Shown here: piece after piece, positions 49,917 through 58,724 of the stretch | Layout: each line of letters opens with the position of its first letter | Numbering within the stretch: the first letter of the stretch is position 1 | Assembly: GCA_024398405.1 (NCBI GenBank) | Contig: JAKSJE010000001.1 | Span: 31,461 to 95,460 of the forward strand | Reading direction: 5' to 3' | DNA: 64,000 bases | From: Bacteroidaceae bacterium | Lineage (GTDB): Bacteria; Bacteroidota; Bacteroidia; Bacteroidales; Bacteroidaceae | Program-made: the position numbers and the translations under genes | Notes under the pieces: generated by a model | What the model saw: the letters and a program-made list of their open reading frames with translations, nothing else | What the model was told of the DNA's origin: nothing | Database searches by the model: none

Positions 49917-50489
49917 TCAGGACTCCTCGATCTGGCGGATGAGCTGGTCGCAGGTGTCGGTTACGCGGCGGTGCATCCGCCAGCCGATGATACCGCCGAT
50001 GAGAGCACCGGTCAGGCAGGCAGCCATGAGGATGGACAACTTGGCGACATCGGCGAGGAAGGCCTGAGCCTCCCAGAAAAACCATAAGAGCCAGAGAATC
50101 ACGGACGGAATGGCGAAATATAACCAGTTGTGATATTGGCGCTTGACGTACCTCATCTTCCTTGCCACCGTGAGAAGGTCACCAGAGATGTCTTCCTTCC
50201 TGACCTTGCGGTGGATGATGAACGTGGCCGTCATGCCAGTGAGCATGTAGAGAATGGTGCCGATGATGAACGATAACGAGTGGGTGACGTCGTAGAGGGC
50301 GAAACTGCCGAACGTGATGACGAAGATGCCGGATATGTACTCGGCATAGGCGTTGCGGTTGATGATGCTCATCTTGTGGCGCATGGCGTCGCGGAGGAGA
50401 CGGTCATTGATGATGGCCTCTTGGTCGAGTTTGTCTTTCAGGAGCGCTATCTGCTGGCGCATGTCTTCGAGTTGTGTGGTTTGTTGCAT
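49917..50489 (-). CDS. Four-helix membrane protein beside an ECF sigma factor
   Basis: A 190-residue protein with an N-terminal coiled coil (QLEDMRQQIALLKDKLDQEA), four predicted transmembrane helices in two pairs (about 55-92 and 125-175) and basic loops (HRKVRKEDI, RKMRYVKRQYHNW). It follows the sigma-70 gene by 27 bp on the same strand. By position and topology it could regulate the sigma factor as an atypical anti-sigma, or be a small membrane protein it controls; it lacks the usual zinc anti-sigma motif. No family was recognised with confidence. Confidence 0.75.
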   Translation of the reverse strand: MQQTTQLEDMRQQIALLKDKLDQEAIINDRLLRDAMRHKMSIINRNAYAEYISGIFVITFGSFALYDVTHSLSFIIGTILYMLTGMTATFIIHRKVRKEDISGDLLTVARKMRYVKRQYHNWLYFAIPSVILWLLWFFWEAQAFLADVAKLSILMAACLTGALIGGIIGWRMHRRVTDTCDQLIRQIEES

Positions 50490-50516
50490 GGCAGGGTGTG
50501 GTTTTGCGGAGGTGGG

Positions 50517-50999
50517 TTATTTCATGGCAGAGAGTTTCTCGCGGATACGTACCAACTTCACTGAGACGTTCTTCGTTGAGATGCCGACGATGGAACCAAT
50601 CTCCTCGTAGCTCAGGTTGTCGAGCCAGAGGAGGATGATGGCGCGGTCAACCGGTCCCAGACGGTGGATGCGGTCGTAGAGCTGCTGAATCTGGCGGGTG
50701 TCCTCGTCATGGTCCTCGAAAAGGTTGATGTTCATGTCCAACGGCACATGCTTGCCTATCTTTCTCTTCTTGCGGTCAAGGGATATACATGTGTTGAGGC
50801 TAACCCGATAGACCCACGAACTGAGTCTCGACTCATTGCGAAACGAGCCGTAGCCTTTCCATAGGTTCACCAAAACCTCCTGGAAAAGGTCGTTGACCTC
50901 ATCCTCGTCATTGCTGAACATGTAGCACACGGTGTAGATGGTGCTCTTGCACTTTCTGACAAGTTCAGCGAATTCCTTCTCGGAGTTATCCATTGGCAT
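50517..50999 (-). CDS. RNA polymerase sigma-70 factor, ECF type
   Basis: A 160-residue alternative sigma factor with region 2 (EVNDLFQEVLVNLWKGYGSF, then SSWVYRVSLNTCISLDRKKR) for -10 binding and core contact, and region 4 helix-turn-helix (LDNLSYEEIGSIVGISTKNV) for -35 binding. ATGs at 50999 and 50993 are both possible. It leads a small minus-strand operon with the four-helix membrane protein. Its target promoters are not evident in the window. Confidence 0.93.
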   Translation of the reverse strand: MPMDNSEKEFAELVRKCKSTIYTVCYMFSNDEDEVNDLFQEVLVNLWKGYGSFRNESRLSSWVYRVSLNTCISLDRKKRKIGKHVPLDMNINLFEDHDEDTRQIQQLYDRIHRLGPVDRAIILLWLDNLSYEEIGSIVGISTKNVSVKLVRIREKLSAMK

Positions 51000-51071
51000 T
51001 GTCGATTTGATACCGTCCTTTCCTTCTTAGACGTTTGAGACCAACAAAAAACTACATGGTGGTGTTTTTTT

Positions 51072-51102
51072 TTTGTCAGGTTGCTTTTTTGTTGTAACTT
51101 TG
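51072..51102 (+). promoter_or_regulatory. Promoter of the lysS operon
   Basis: TTTG (51072-51075), 19 bp, TAACTTTG (51095-51102), about 60 nt before the lysS ATG. Confidence 0.85.
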
Positions 51103-51163
51103 TGGCGGTTTATGTGTCCTCACGGACATATCGAAATAGACAAAAAGCAATCAAACAGACAAT

Positions 51164-52714
51164 ATGGCAACAGTATTAAGTGAACAAGAAGTGCTGCGTA
51201 GGCAAAATATGCAGACCCTGAAGGAAATGGGCGTTAATCCTTATCCTGCTGCGGAATATCCTACCGACGCGTTCTCGACAGAAATCGTAGAGTCGTTCCG
51301 TGATGATGACGAGACCGTCCGTGAAGTGTGCATAGCAGGTCGTATGATGAGCCGCCGTATCATGGGAAAAGCCTCATTCGTGGAACTAAAAGACTCGAAA
51401 GGGCGTATTCAGGTGTACATCACGCGTGACGACCTCTGTCCCGGTGAGGACAAGGCACTCTACAACGTGGTATTCAAGAAACTCCTCGACCTCGGTGACT
51501 TCATCGGAGTGAAGGGGTTCGTGTTCCGCACCCAGACCGGTCAGGTGAGCGTGCACTGCAAGGAACTCACCCTCCTGTCGAAGAGTCTCAAGCCACTTCC
51601 GGTGGTGAAGTACAAGGACGGAGTGGCATACGACGCCTTTGAGGATCCGGAGTTGCGCTACCGTCAGAGATACGTGGACCTCATCGTGAACGAGGGTGTG
51701 AAGGAAACCTTCGAGAAACGTTCGAAGGTAATCAAGACCATGCGCCGCGTGCTCGACGAGGCAGGTTATACAGAAGTGGAGACCCCGATACTGCAGTCGA
51801 TAGCCGGCGGAGCGAGTGCCCGTCCGTTCATCACCCATCACAACAGCCTTGACATAGACCTCTACATGCGTATCGCCACGGAACTCTATCTCAAGCGTCT
51901 GATAGTCGGAGGCTTCGAGGGCGTGTATGAGATAGGCAAGAACTTCAGAAACGAAGGCATGGACCGCAACCACAATCCGGAGTTCACTTGCATGGAACTG
52001 TACGTGCAGTACAAGGACTACAACTGGATGATGTCGTTTACAGAGAAACTCCTCGAAGAGATATGCGTATCCGTCAACGGCAAGCCGGAGACGGAGATTG
52101 GCGGTAACGTCATATCGTTCAAAGCCCCGTTCAGACGCCTGCCGATTCTCGACGCCATCAAAGAAAAGACAGGCTATGACCTCGGACCGATGACCGAAGA
52201 CGAGATACGTGACGTGGCCAAGAAATGCGGAGTGGAGACAGACGCCTCGATGGGCAAAGGCAAACTGATAGATGAGATCTTCGGCGAGACCTGCGAGGGG
52301 ACATTCATCCAACCGACCTTCATCACAGACTATCCCGTCGAGATGTCGCCGCTGACGAAGATGCACCGTAGCAAGCCAGGACTGACCGAACGCTTCGAAC
52401 TGATGGTCAACGGCAAGGAAGTGGCAAACGCATATAGCGAGCTGAACGACCCGATAGACCAGGAAGAACGGTTCCGGGAACAGATGAGACTTGCGGACAA
52501 AGGCGATGACGAAGCAATGATCATAGATCAGGACTTCCTCCGCGCACTCCAGTACGGTATGCCACCGACAAGCGGCATAGGCATAGGCATAGACCGTCTC
52601 GTCATGCTCATGACCGGACAGACACAGATACAAGAAGTGCTCTTCTTCCCTCAGATGAAGCCACGAAAGGCTGCAGCAGAGCAGAATACGGAAGCCGAAC
52701 CAGAGGACGAGTAA
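51164..52714 (+). CDS. lysS: Lysyl-tRNA synthetase, class II
   Basis: Charges tRNA-Lys. A 516-residue class IIb synthetase with an N-terminal anticodon-binding OB fold ([20 protein letters not shown]), motif 2 ([18 protein letters not shown]) and motif 3 ([16 protein letters not shown]). Slightly short of the usual full insertion but otherwise standard. Its stop codon shares one base with the gpsA start, so the genes are coupled. Confidence 0.97.
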   Translation: MATVLSEQEVLRRQNMQTLKEMGVNPYPAAEYPTDAFSTEIVESFRDDDETVREVCIAGRMMSRRIMGKASFVELKDSKGRIQVYITRDDLCPGEDKALYNVVFKKLLDLGDFIGVKGFVFRTQTGQVSVHCKELTLLSKSLKPLPVVKYKDGVAYDAFEDPELRYRQRYVDLIVNEGVKETFEKRSKVIKTMRRVLDEAGYTEVETPILQSIAGGASARPFITHHNSLDIDLYMRIATELYLKRLIVGGFEGVYEIGKNFRNEGMDRNHNPEFTCMELYVQYKDYNWMMSFTEKLLEEICVSVNGKPETEIGGNVISFKAPFRRLPILDAIKEKTGYDLGPMTEDEIRDVAKKCGVETDASMGKGKLIDEIFGETCEGTFIQPTFITDYPVEMSPLTKMHRSKPGLTERFELMVNGKEVANAYSELNDPIDQEERFREQMRLADKGDDEAMIIDQDFLRALQYGMPPTSGIGIGIDRLVMLMTGQTQIQEVLFFPQMKPRKAAAEQNTEAEPEDE

Positions 52715-53718
52715 TGGATTTCGCAAGTTGTGGTCGAGTGGCGGTAGTCGGTGGTGGCAGTTGGGCCACCGCTGTAGCCAAGATATGCCTGGGACACAAC
52801 CAGAGGATCGCATGGCATATTTATCGCGAAGACAGAATCGAAGAGTTCATCCGTCTGGGGCATAATCCCGGCTACCTGACCGGCCTACATTTCGACACAA
52901 GCCGAATAGACTTCTCCACAGATATAAATAAGGTGGTGCAAGACTCCGACACGATTATCTTCGTCACCCCTTCGCCCTACCTCAAGAACACCCTCAAGAG
53001 ACTCAAGGTGAGTCTGAGGGAAAAACTTGTCGTCACTGCCATCAAAGGTTTAGTGCCCGATGACAACGTGACAATCTCATCGTATTTCGAGCAAGTGTTC
53101 AATGTGCCTGAGACGAACATGTGCGTCATAGGCGGTCCGTCGCATGCTGAGGAAGTGGCAATGGACCGTATGTGCTATCTGACTGTGGGATGCCGGAACA
53201 TAGTCAACGCCCAGACCGTAGCCGACATGCTTTCGAACAAGTGCATCCGCACGAGCGTGAGCACCGACATCGAGGGGATAGAGTTCGGCTCAGTGCTGAA
53301 GAATGTCTATGCAATCGCAGCCGGCATCAGCCACGGACTGAAATACGGTGATAACTTCATGGCTGTCTTAGTGACAAACGCAGTGCAGGAAATGAACCGC
53401 TTCCTGTCTATGGTGGCGGCCGAAGAGTCGAGGACCATATTCACCTCCGCCTACCTCGGAGACCTGCTGGTGACCATGTACTCCCATTTCTCAAGAAACA
53501 GGACATTCGGAACCATGATAGGACAGGGCTACTCAGTGAAGACAGCACAACTCGAGATGGAAATGATAGCAGAAGGATATTATGGCACGCGGTGCATGAA
53601 ACTGCTCAACCGCAGGTATCACGTGAACATGCCAATCCTGGATGCCGTTTATAACATACTATATGAGAAAATATCACCAGAGGTCGAGTTCAAAATCCTT
53701 GGTGACAGCTTCAGATAA
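52714..53718 (+). CDS. gpsA: NAD(P)-dependent glycerol-3-phosphate dehydrogenase
   Basis: Reduces dihydroxyacetone phosphate to sn-glycerol 3-phosphate for phospholipid synthesis. A 334-residue protein with the Rossmann motif VVGGGSWATAVAK, the FVTPSPYLKNTL cofactor segment, GGPSHAEEVA and the catalytic lysine in LKNVYAIAAG. The ATG overlaps the lysS stop by 1 nt. Co-transcribed with lysS and pgi, a common Bacteroidales gene order. Confidence 0.96.
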   Translation: MDFASCGRVAVVGGGSWATAVAKICLGHNQRIAWHIYREDRIEEFIRLGHNPGYLTGLHFDTSRIDFSTDINKVVQDSDTIIFVTPSPYLKNTLKRLKVSLREKLVVTAIKGLVPDDNVTISSYFEQVFNVPETNMCVIGGPSHAEEVAMDRMCYLTVGCRNIVNAQTVADMLSNKCIRTSVSTDIEGIEFGSVLKNVYAIAAGISHGLKYGDNFMAVLVTNAVQEMNRFLSMVAAEESRTIFTSAYLGDLLVTMYSHFSRNRTFGTMIGQGYSVKTAQLEMEMIAEGYYGTRCMKLLNRRYHVNMPILDAVYNILYEKISPEVEFKILGDSFR

Positions 53719-53736
53719 CAGAACAAGACATACAAT

Positions 53737-55080
53737 ATGAAACTGATTTTAGACAAAGCGGCCGCTTTCCTCGCCGCTGGAACGATTGAGAGTTACGAGA
53801 CGCCAGTGATGGAAGCCCAGAGGGTGTTGGAGACAGGTACATGTGCCGGAAATGACTTCTTGGGATGGCTCCACCTCCCTTCGTCAATCACCGACGAGTT
53901 CGTGGGAAAGATAAACGAGACAGCCAGGACTCTGCAGGAGAACTGCGACGCTGTGGTGGTGGCAGGCATCGGCGGTAGCTACCTTGGCGCCAAGGCCGTC
54001 ATAGCCGCACTTGACGACAACTTCTCATGGCTGAAGAAAAGCAACGCACCCCGGGTGCTGTTCGCAGGCAACAACATCAGTGAGGACTATCTCACGGAGA
54101 TGATGGACTACCTGAAAGACGTACGTTTCGGTGTGATCAACATCAGCAAGAGCGGAACCACCACAGAGACGGCGCTGACGTTCCGCCTGCTCAAGAAGAT
54201 GTGTGAGGACATGAGAGGCAAGGACATGGCAAGGAAAGTCATTGTTGCCGTCACCGATGCAGTGAAAGGAGCGGCACGTACTACGGCGGACAAGGAAGGG
54301 TACAAGTCGTTCGTCATCCCTGACAACGTGGGAGGACGGTTCTCGGTGCTCACTCCTGTAGGACTGCTTCCGATAGCAGTGGCGGGGTTTGACGTGGCTC
54401 AATTAGTACGCGGCGCACAGGATATGGAAAAGGCATGTGACGTGAACGTCCCGTTCAAGGAAAATCCATGTGCACAGTATGCGGCTTGCCGTAACGCCCT
54501 ATACGCAGAAGGCAAGAAAATTGAAATCCTGGTCAACTACCAGCCTAAACTCCATTACGTATCGGAATGGTGGAAACAACTATACGGCGAAAGCGAAGGG
54601 AAGGATGGCAAAGGCATATTCCCGGCAAGCGTGGATTTCAGCACAGACCTCCATTCCATGGGACAGTGGATCCAGGATGGCGAACGTACAATCTTCGAGA
54701 CAGTCATCAGCATCGACAGACCGAACACCTCACTTACCGTTCCGCAGGATGAGCAGAATATGGACGGCCTTAACTTCTTGGCAGGCAAGCATGTCGATGA
54801 AGTCAACCACATGGCGGAACTCGGAACACAACTGGCTCATGTCGATGGTGGCGTCCCGAACATGAGAATCACCATGCCTAAACTTGATGAATACAACATC
54901 GGACAACTGATTTATTTCTTCGAGAAAGGCTGTGGTATCAGTGGCTTGCTTATCAACGTGAATCCATTCAACCAACCAGGTGTCGAGGCTTATAAGAGGA
55001 ATATGTTCGCACTCTTGGACAAACCAGGCTACGAGGCTGAAAGTGCAAGACTGAAATCACTTCTGACTCCTAACTCCTGA
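53737..55080 (+). CDS. pgi: Glucose-6-phosphate isomerase
   Basis: Interconverts glucose 6-phosphate and fructose 6-phosphate, feeding the PPi-PFK encoded elsewhere in the window. 447 residues, the short bacterial form. Motifs: [33 protein letters not shown], and the C-terminal signature [13 protein letters not shown] with the active-site lysine. It lies 18 bp after gpsA. Confidence 0.96.
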   Translation: MKLILDKAAAFLAAGTIESYETPVMEAQRVLETGTCAGNDFLGWLHLPSSITDEFVGKINETARTLQENCDAVVVAGIGGSYLGAKAVIAALDDNFSWLKKSNAPRVLFAGNNISEDYLTEMMDYLKDVRFGVINISKSGTTTETALTFRLLKKMCEDMRGKDMARKVIVAVTDAVKGAARTTADKEGYKSFVIPDNVGGRFSVLTPVGLLPIAVAGFDVAQLVRGAQDMEKACDVNVPFKENPCAQYAACRNALYAEGKKIEILVNYQPKLHYVSEWWKQLYGESEGKDGKGIFPASVDFSTDLHSMGQWIQDGERTIFETVISIDRPNTSLTVPQDEQNMDGLNFLAGKHVDEVNHMAELGTQLAHVDGGVPNMRITMPKLDEYNIGQLIYFFEKGCGISGLLINVNPFNQPGVEAYKRNMFALLDKPGYEAESARLKSLLTPNS

Positions 55081-55109
55081 CCCCTTATCCTCGCACACTG
55101 TCCGCATAC

Positions 55110-55736
55110 ATGCATATAGCAATAGCTGGAAATATCGGGAGTGGGAAGACCACGTTGACTACGCTCCTCGCCAAACATTACGGCTGGGAACCAAAGTTCG
55201 AGGCGGTGACTTATAATCCTTATCTGGAGGACTATTACAAGGACATTGCACGATGGTCGTTCTGTCTTGAGGTCTATTTCCTTAAAGAACGGTTCAAGGA
55301 TGTGATGGAAATCAACAACCATCCAGACAAAGTCGTGATTCAGGACCGGTCAATCTTCGAGGGTGTCTATGTGTTCGCCGCAAACAACAAAGAGCAAGGG
55401 AATATGTCAGACCGAGACTTCGAGACGTATATGAATCTGTTCCGGCTTATGACTGAAATCACGAGGACACCAGACCTGATGATATATCTCCGTGCATCAG
55501 TACCTCATCTGATAGACCATATACAGAAACGAGGCAGGGATTATGAGCAGGGAATCCAGATAGACTATCTGAAAGGCCTAAATGACAGGTATGAGGACTT
55601 CATATTCAATAAATACAATGGTAAGGTGATGGTCGTTGAGACCGATGACATGGACTTCGTGGATAATCCGGCTGACTTCCAGACAATCACGGACAGGATA
55701 AACGGCTATTTGTTCGGACTCTTCCCATCGGTGTAG
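55110..55736 (+). CDS. Deoxynucleoside kinase, paralogue 1
   Basis: Phosphorylates salvaged deoxynucleosides. A 208-residue dNK-family protein with P-loop GNIGSGKTT at 7-15, the substrate-site motif IQDRSIFEG and the LID arginines (KRGRDYEQG). It is followed by a close paralogue, as in dAK/dGK pairs of Gram-positive bacteria, which act as heterodimers with separate purine preferences. Which subunit prefers which base cannot be told from sequence alone. Confidence 0.92.
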   Translation: MHIAIAGNIGSGKTTLTTLLAKHYGWEPKFEAVTYNPYLEDYYKDIARWSFCLEVYFLKERFKDVMEINNHPDKVVIQDRSIFEGVYVFAANNKEQGNMSDRDFETYMNLFRLMTEITRTPDLMIYLRASVPHLIDHIQKRGRDYEQGIQIDYLKGLNDRYEDFIFNKYNGKVMVVETDDMDFVDNPADFQTITDRINGYLFGLFPSV

Positions 55737-55821
55737 GTGGGTGCTTCGGCATAGCCGGCATTTCCCTGAGTCTGGGGCGGATGACTATAACCTCTTAACT
55801 GCGGCGGTGCCGCTCATGATT

Positions 55822-56442
55822 ATGCACATAGCGATAGCAGGAAACATCGGCAGTGGCAAGACCACTTTGACAAACATGCTGGCAAAGCGATACGGATGGA
55901 CACCTCGCTTTGAGTCAGTTGAGCACAATCCCTATCTTGAGGATTTCTACAAGGACATGAAAAGATGGTCCTTCAATCTTCAGGTCTATTTTCTGAACAC
56001 ACGCTTCAAAGACGTGGTTGAGATATCCAAAAGCACTGACACAATCATCCAGGACAGGACAATCTACGAGGACGCCAAAATCTTTGCTCCGAACATCCAT
56101 GCGATGGGTAATATGACGGACAGGGATTTCGCCAATTATTCGGCATTATTCGACCTGATGATGTCATTGGTGCGCAAGCCCGATTTGCTGATATATCTCC
56201 GTTCGACCATCCCCTATCTGATAGCCAAAATCCAGAAACGTGGCCGTGAGTACGAACAGAGTATGCAGATAGACTATCTCAGTGGACTGAACGACCGTTA
56301 CGAAGAATGGATAGCCGGGTATGACGGAAAACTGCTTGTCATTGATGCTGACAACATCGACTTCCAGAACAATCCAAAAGATTTCCAGGCCATCACGGAC
56401 AAAATCGACGCAAAACTCTTCGGACTCTTCCCTGACGAATGA
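55822..56442 (+). CDS. Deoxynucleoside kinase, paralogue 2
   Basis: A 206-residue partner of paralogue 1, aligning end to end (MHIAIAGNIGSGKTTLT in both). P-loop at 7-15, QDRTIYED in place of the QDRSIFEG of paralogue 1, LID KRGREYEQS. The frame is open from 55741, but the ATG at 55822 reproduces the paralogue's N-terminus exactly. Its stop overlaps the helicase start by 4 nt. The changes at the substrate motif suggest divided specificity within a heterodimer (inference). Confidence 0.9.
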   Translation: MHIAIAGNIGSGKTTLTNMLAKRYGWTPRFESVEHNPYLEDFYKDMKRWSFNLQVYFLNTRFKDVVEISKSTDTIIQDRTIYEDAKIFAPNIHAMGNMTDRDFANYSALFDLMMSLVRKPDLLIYLRSTIPYLIAKIQKRGREYEQSMQIDYLSGLNDRYEEWIAGYDGKLLVIDADNIDFQNNPKDFQAITDKIDAKLFGLFPDE

Positions 56443-58625
56443 CAAACAGAGAAACAGAACTGGCTTGGAAATTCATCTCCGAGACCAGCACGTCAGTCTT
56501 CCTGACAGGTAAGGCGGGAACCGGCAAGACTACATTCCTTCGAAGCCTGAAAGAATCGCAACCCAAGCGTATGGCGGTCGTGGCACCTACTGGTGTCGCG
56601 GCAATTAACGCACAGGGAATGACAATACACTCCTTCTTCCAGTTGCCGCTTGGACCTCATGTGCCTGGAGGTAATGAACACAAGGCAGAAGGAAAGTACT
56701 TCAGAATGAGCCAGGACAAGAAAAACATACTGAAGACACTTGACCTGCTTGTCATGGATGAAATCAGTATGGTACGATGTGACTTGCTGGACTTCATTGA
56801 CGAAGTGCTGCGCAAGTACAAAGACAGGTACAAACCATTTGGTGGGGTGCAACTCTTGATGATAGGAGACCTGTTCCAGTTGGCGCCAGTCGCAAAAGAG
56901 GATGAATGGAATCTCCTGAGGCCATACTACGAAACTCCATATTTCTTTTCAAGCCATGCACTTCAGCAAACCGGATATGTCACAATCGAACTTACGAAAA
57001 TATACAGGCAGACGGATTCTGAGTTCATAAGCCTGTTAGGCAAAGTCCGTGAGAACAACCTCGACGCATCGGCTCTGCGATTGCTGAACACACGATTCGT
57101 CCCGAACTTCAGCACTCCGTCGGACGAAGACTGGATCCGTCTGACGACACATAACCGCACAGCCAACAACTATAACCAGAGCAAATTGGATGAGATACCA
57201 GCCGAACCTGTCACAATCAAAGCGTCAGTAACAGGCAATTTCCCTGAGACGGCCTATCCGGCGGATTATGAACTGGTACTCAAGAAAGGTGCGCAGGTGA
57301 TGTTCATCCGTAATGACCAAAGTCCGCTGCACGCTTACTACAACGGGAAAATCGGTGTGGTGACAGCCTTTGATGGTGACAAGGTCACGGTAATATCAAA
57401 GGAAGACGGCTCGGAAGTTCAGATAGGTCCAGCAACATGGGAGAACAATAGATATGAACTCAATCCGGACACTAAGGAAATCGTTGAAGTGCAAGACGGT
57501 ACGTTTACACAGTACCCTTTGCGACTGGCATGGGCAATCACCATCCATAAAAGCCAGGGACTGACATTCGACCATGCCGTGATTGATTTCAACGATGCCT
57601 TCGCCCATGGACAGACGTATGTCGCACTGAGCCGATGCAGAACCCTTCAAGGACTTGTGCTCACACGCCCTGTCAACGTCTCCGCGATAATCTCAGATAG
57701 GGATGTGAACGACTATGTCATGACGGAAATCACAAAAGCAAAACAGACAGAGAACCAACTACCTCAGATGCAGTTCGACTATTTCGTTAGCATGCTTACC
57801 GAACTGTTCGGCTTCTCGAGACTCAAGATGGACTATGACTATCTTGTCAGGGTGGTTGACGAACATTTGTACAATGCCCAACCGGAGTTCCTGAGATTGT
57901 TAAAGGAGACCAGAACGATGTTCGAGGCTGAAGTGTTGAGCGTGGCAGAAAAATTCAGAATTCAGTATATGAGCATTCTGTCTTCAAGCGCAGGCGAATA
58001 TGCGAGCAACCAATATCTTCAGGAACGCATCATGAACGGATCTGAGTATTTCACTAGAAAACTCTTGGCTGCCTTTACACCTGTCAATGACCGTCATGTG
58101 TTTGACATAGGGAACAAGTCGGTCAAGGAACAGTATAATAATGCGTACGATTCCTTCTTCCTTTCCCTCAAAGTGAAGATTGGGACTCTGTCGGCAACTG
58201 TCAAACATGGTTTCTCGGTCAAGGATTACCTCCGTGACAAGGCAAATGCTGTGCTATTTGACATCAAGGAGCAAAAGAAACAGAAACCAAGGGGACGGAA
58301 ACCGAAAACTATCGAAAGCGAAAAAACGCACAGGGTCGATACGAAATTGCTTACGCTCAACCTCTATCGTCAGGGAAAGACAATAAAGGAAATTGCAGAG
58401 GACAGGAAATTCGGTGTCTCGACGATAGAAAACCATCTGTCTTATTTCGTGGGACACGGTGTCTTGGATGTCGATGATTTTGTGTCAAGGGAAAAACAGG
58501 TCAGGATAAGGCGCGTGATAGATTCGTTTGATAAAGCCTATTCATTGAGCGATGTGAAAACCGTTCTTCCTGATTGCACATACCATGAAATCAAATGTGT
58601 TAAGGCTATCATGGATAACGAATGA
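56439..58625 (+). CDS. PIF1-like DNA helicase with C-terminal HTH domain
   Basis: A 728-residue superfamily 1B, probably 5'-3' helicase. Walker A GKAGTGKTT at 24-32, VVAPTGVAAINAQGMTIHSF, Walker B DEIS at 107-110, the Q-motif-like QLMLIGDLFQLAPV-type segment, and motif V/VI regions HKSQGLTFDHAVIDF and TYVALSRCRTLQGL. The C-terminal region (about 640-690) carries a helix-turn-helix (GKTIKEIAEDRKFGVSTIEN) of the kind also fused to RecQ helicases, likely for DNA-structure binding. Translation is coupled to the kinase gene by a 4-nt overlap. Confidence 0.9.
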   Translation: MTNRETELAWKFISETSTSVFLTGKAGTGKTTFLRSLKESQPKRMAVVAPTGVAAINAQGMTIHSFFQLPLGPHVPGGNEHKAEGKYFRMSQDKKNILKTLDLLVMDEISMVRCDLLDFIDEVLRKYKDRYKPFGGVQLLMIGDLFQLAPVAKEDEWNLLRPYYETPYFFSSHALQQTGYVTIELTKIYRQTDSEFISLLGKVRENNLDASALRLLNTRFVPNFSTPSDEDWIRLTTHNRTANNYNQSKLDEIPAEPVTIKASVTGNFPETAYPADYELVLKKGAQVMFIRNDQSPLHAYYNGKIGVVTAFDGDKVTVISKEDGSEVQIGPATWENNRYELNPDTKEIVEVQDGTFTQYPLRLAWAITIHKSQGLTFDHAVIDFNDAFAHGQTYVALSRCRTLQGLVLTRPVNVSAIISDRDVNDYVMTEITKAKQTENQLPQMQFDYFVSMLTELFGFSRLKMDYDYLVRVVDEHLYNAQPEFLRLLKETRTMFEAEVLSVAEKFRIQYMSILSSSAGEYASNQYLQERIMNGSEYFTRKLLAAFTPVNDRHVFDIGNKSVKEQYNNAYDSFFLSLKVKIGTLSATVKHGFSVKDYLRDKANAVLFDIKEQKKQKPRGRKPKTIESEKTHRVDTKLLTLNLYRQGKTIKEIAEDRKFGVSTIENHLSYFVGHGVLDVDDFVSREKQVRIRRVIDSFDKAYSLSDVKTVLPDCTYHEIKCVKAIMDNE

Positions 58626-58689
58626 CGGCAAATCACAGTAAAAAACCTTTTTTTTCCTATTAATTATAGGATTATCCATAACTTTTTAT

Positions 58690-58697
58690 TAAATTTG
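58690..58697 (+). promoter_or_regulatory. Possible promoter of the ABCG-like transporter gene
   Basis: TAAATTTG matches the -7 box; no TTTG lies at the expected distance, only TAGG within a small CCTAT/ATAGG hairpin at 58656-58670. Confidence 0.45.
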
Positions 58698-58724
58698 CAA
58701 CATATTGTGTAACCGCGGACATGC

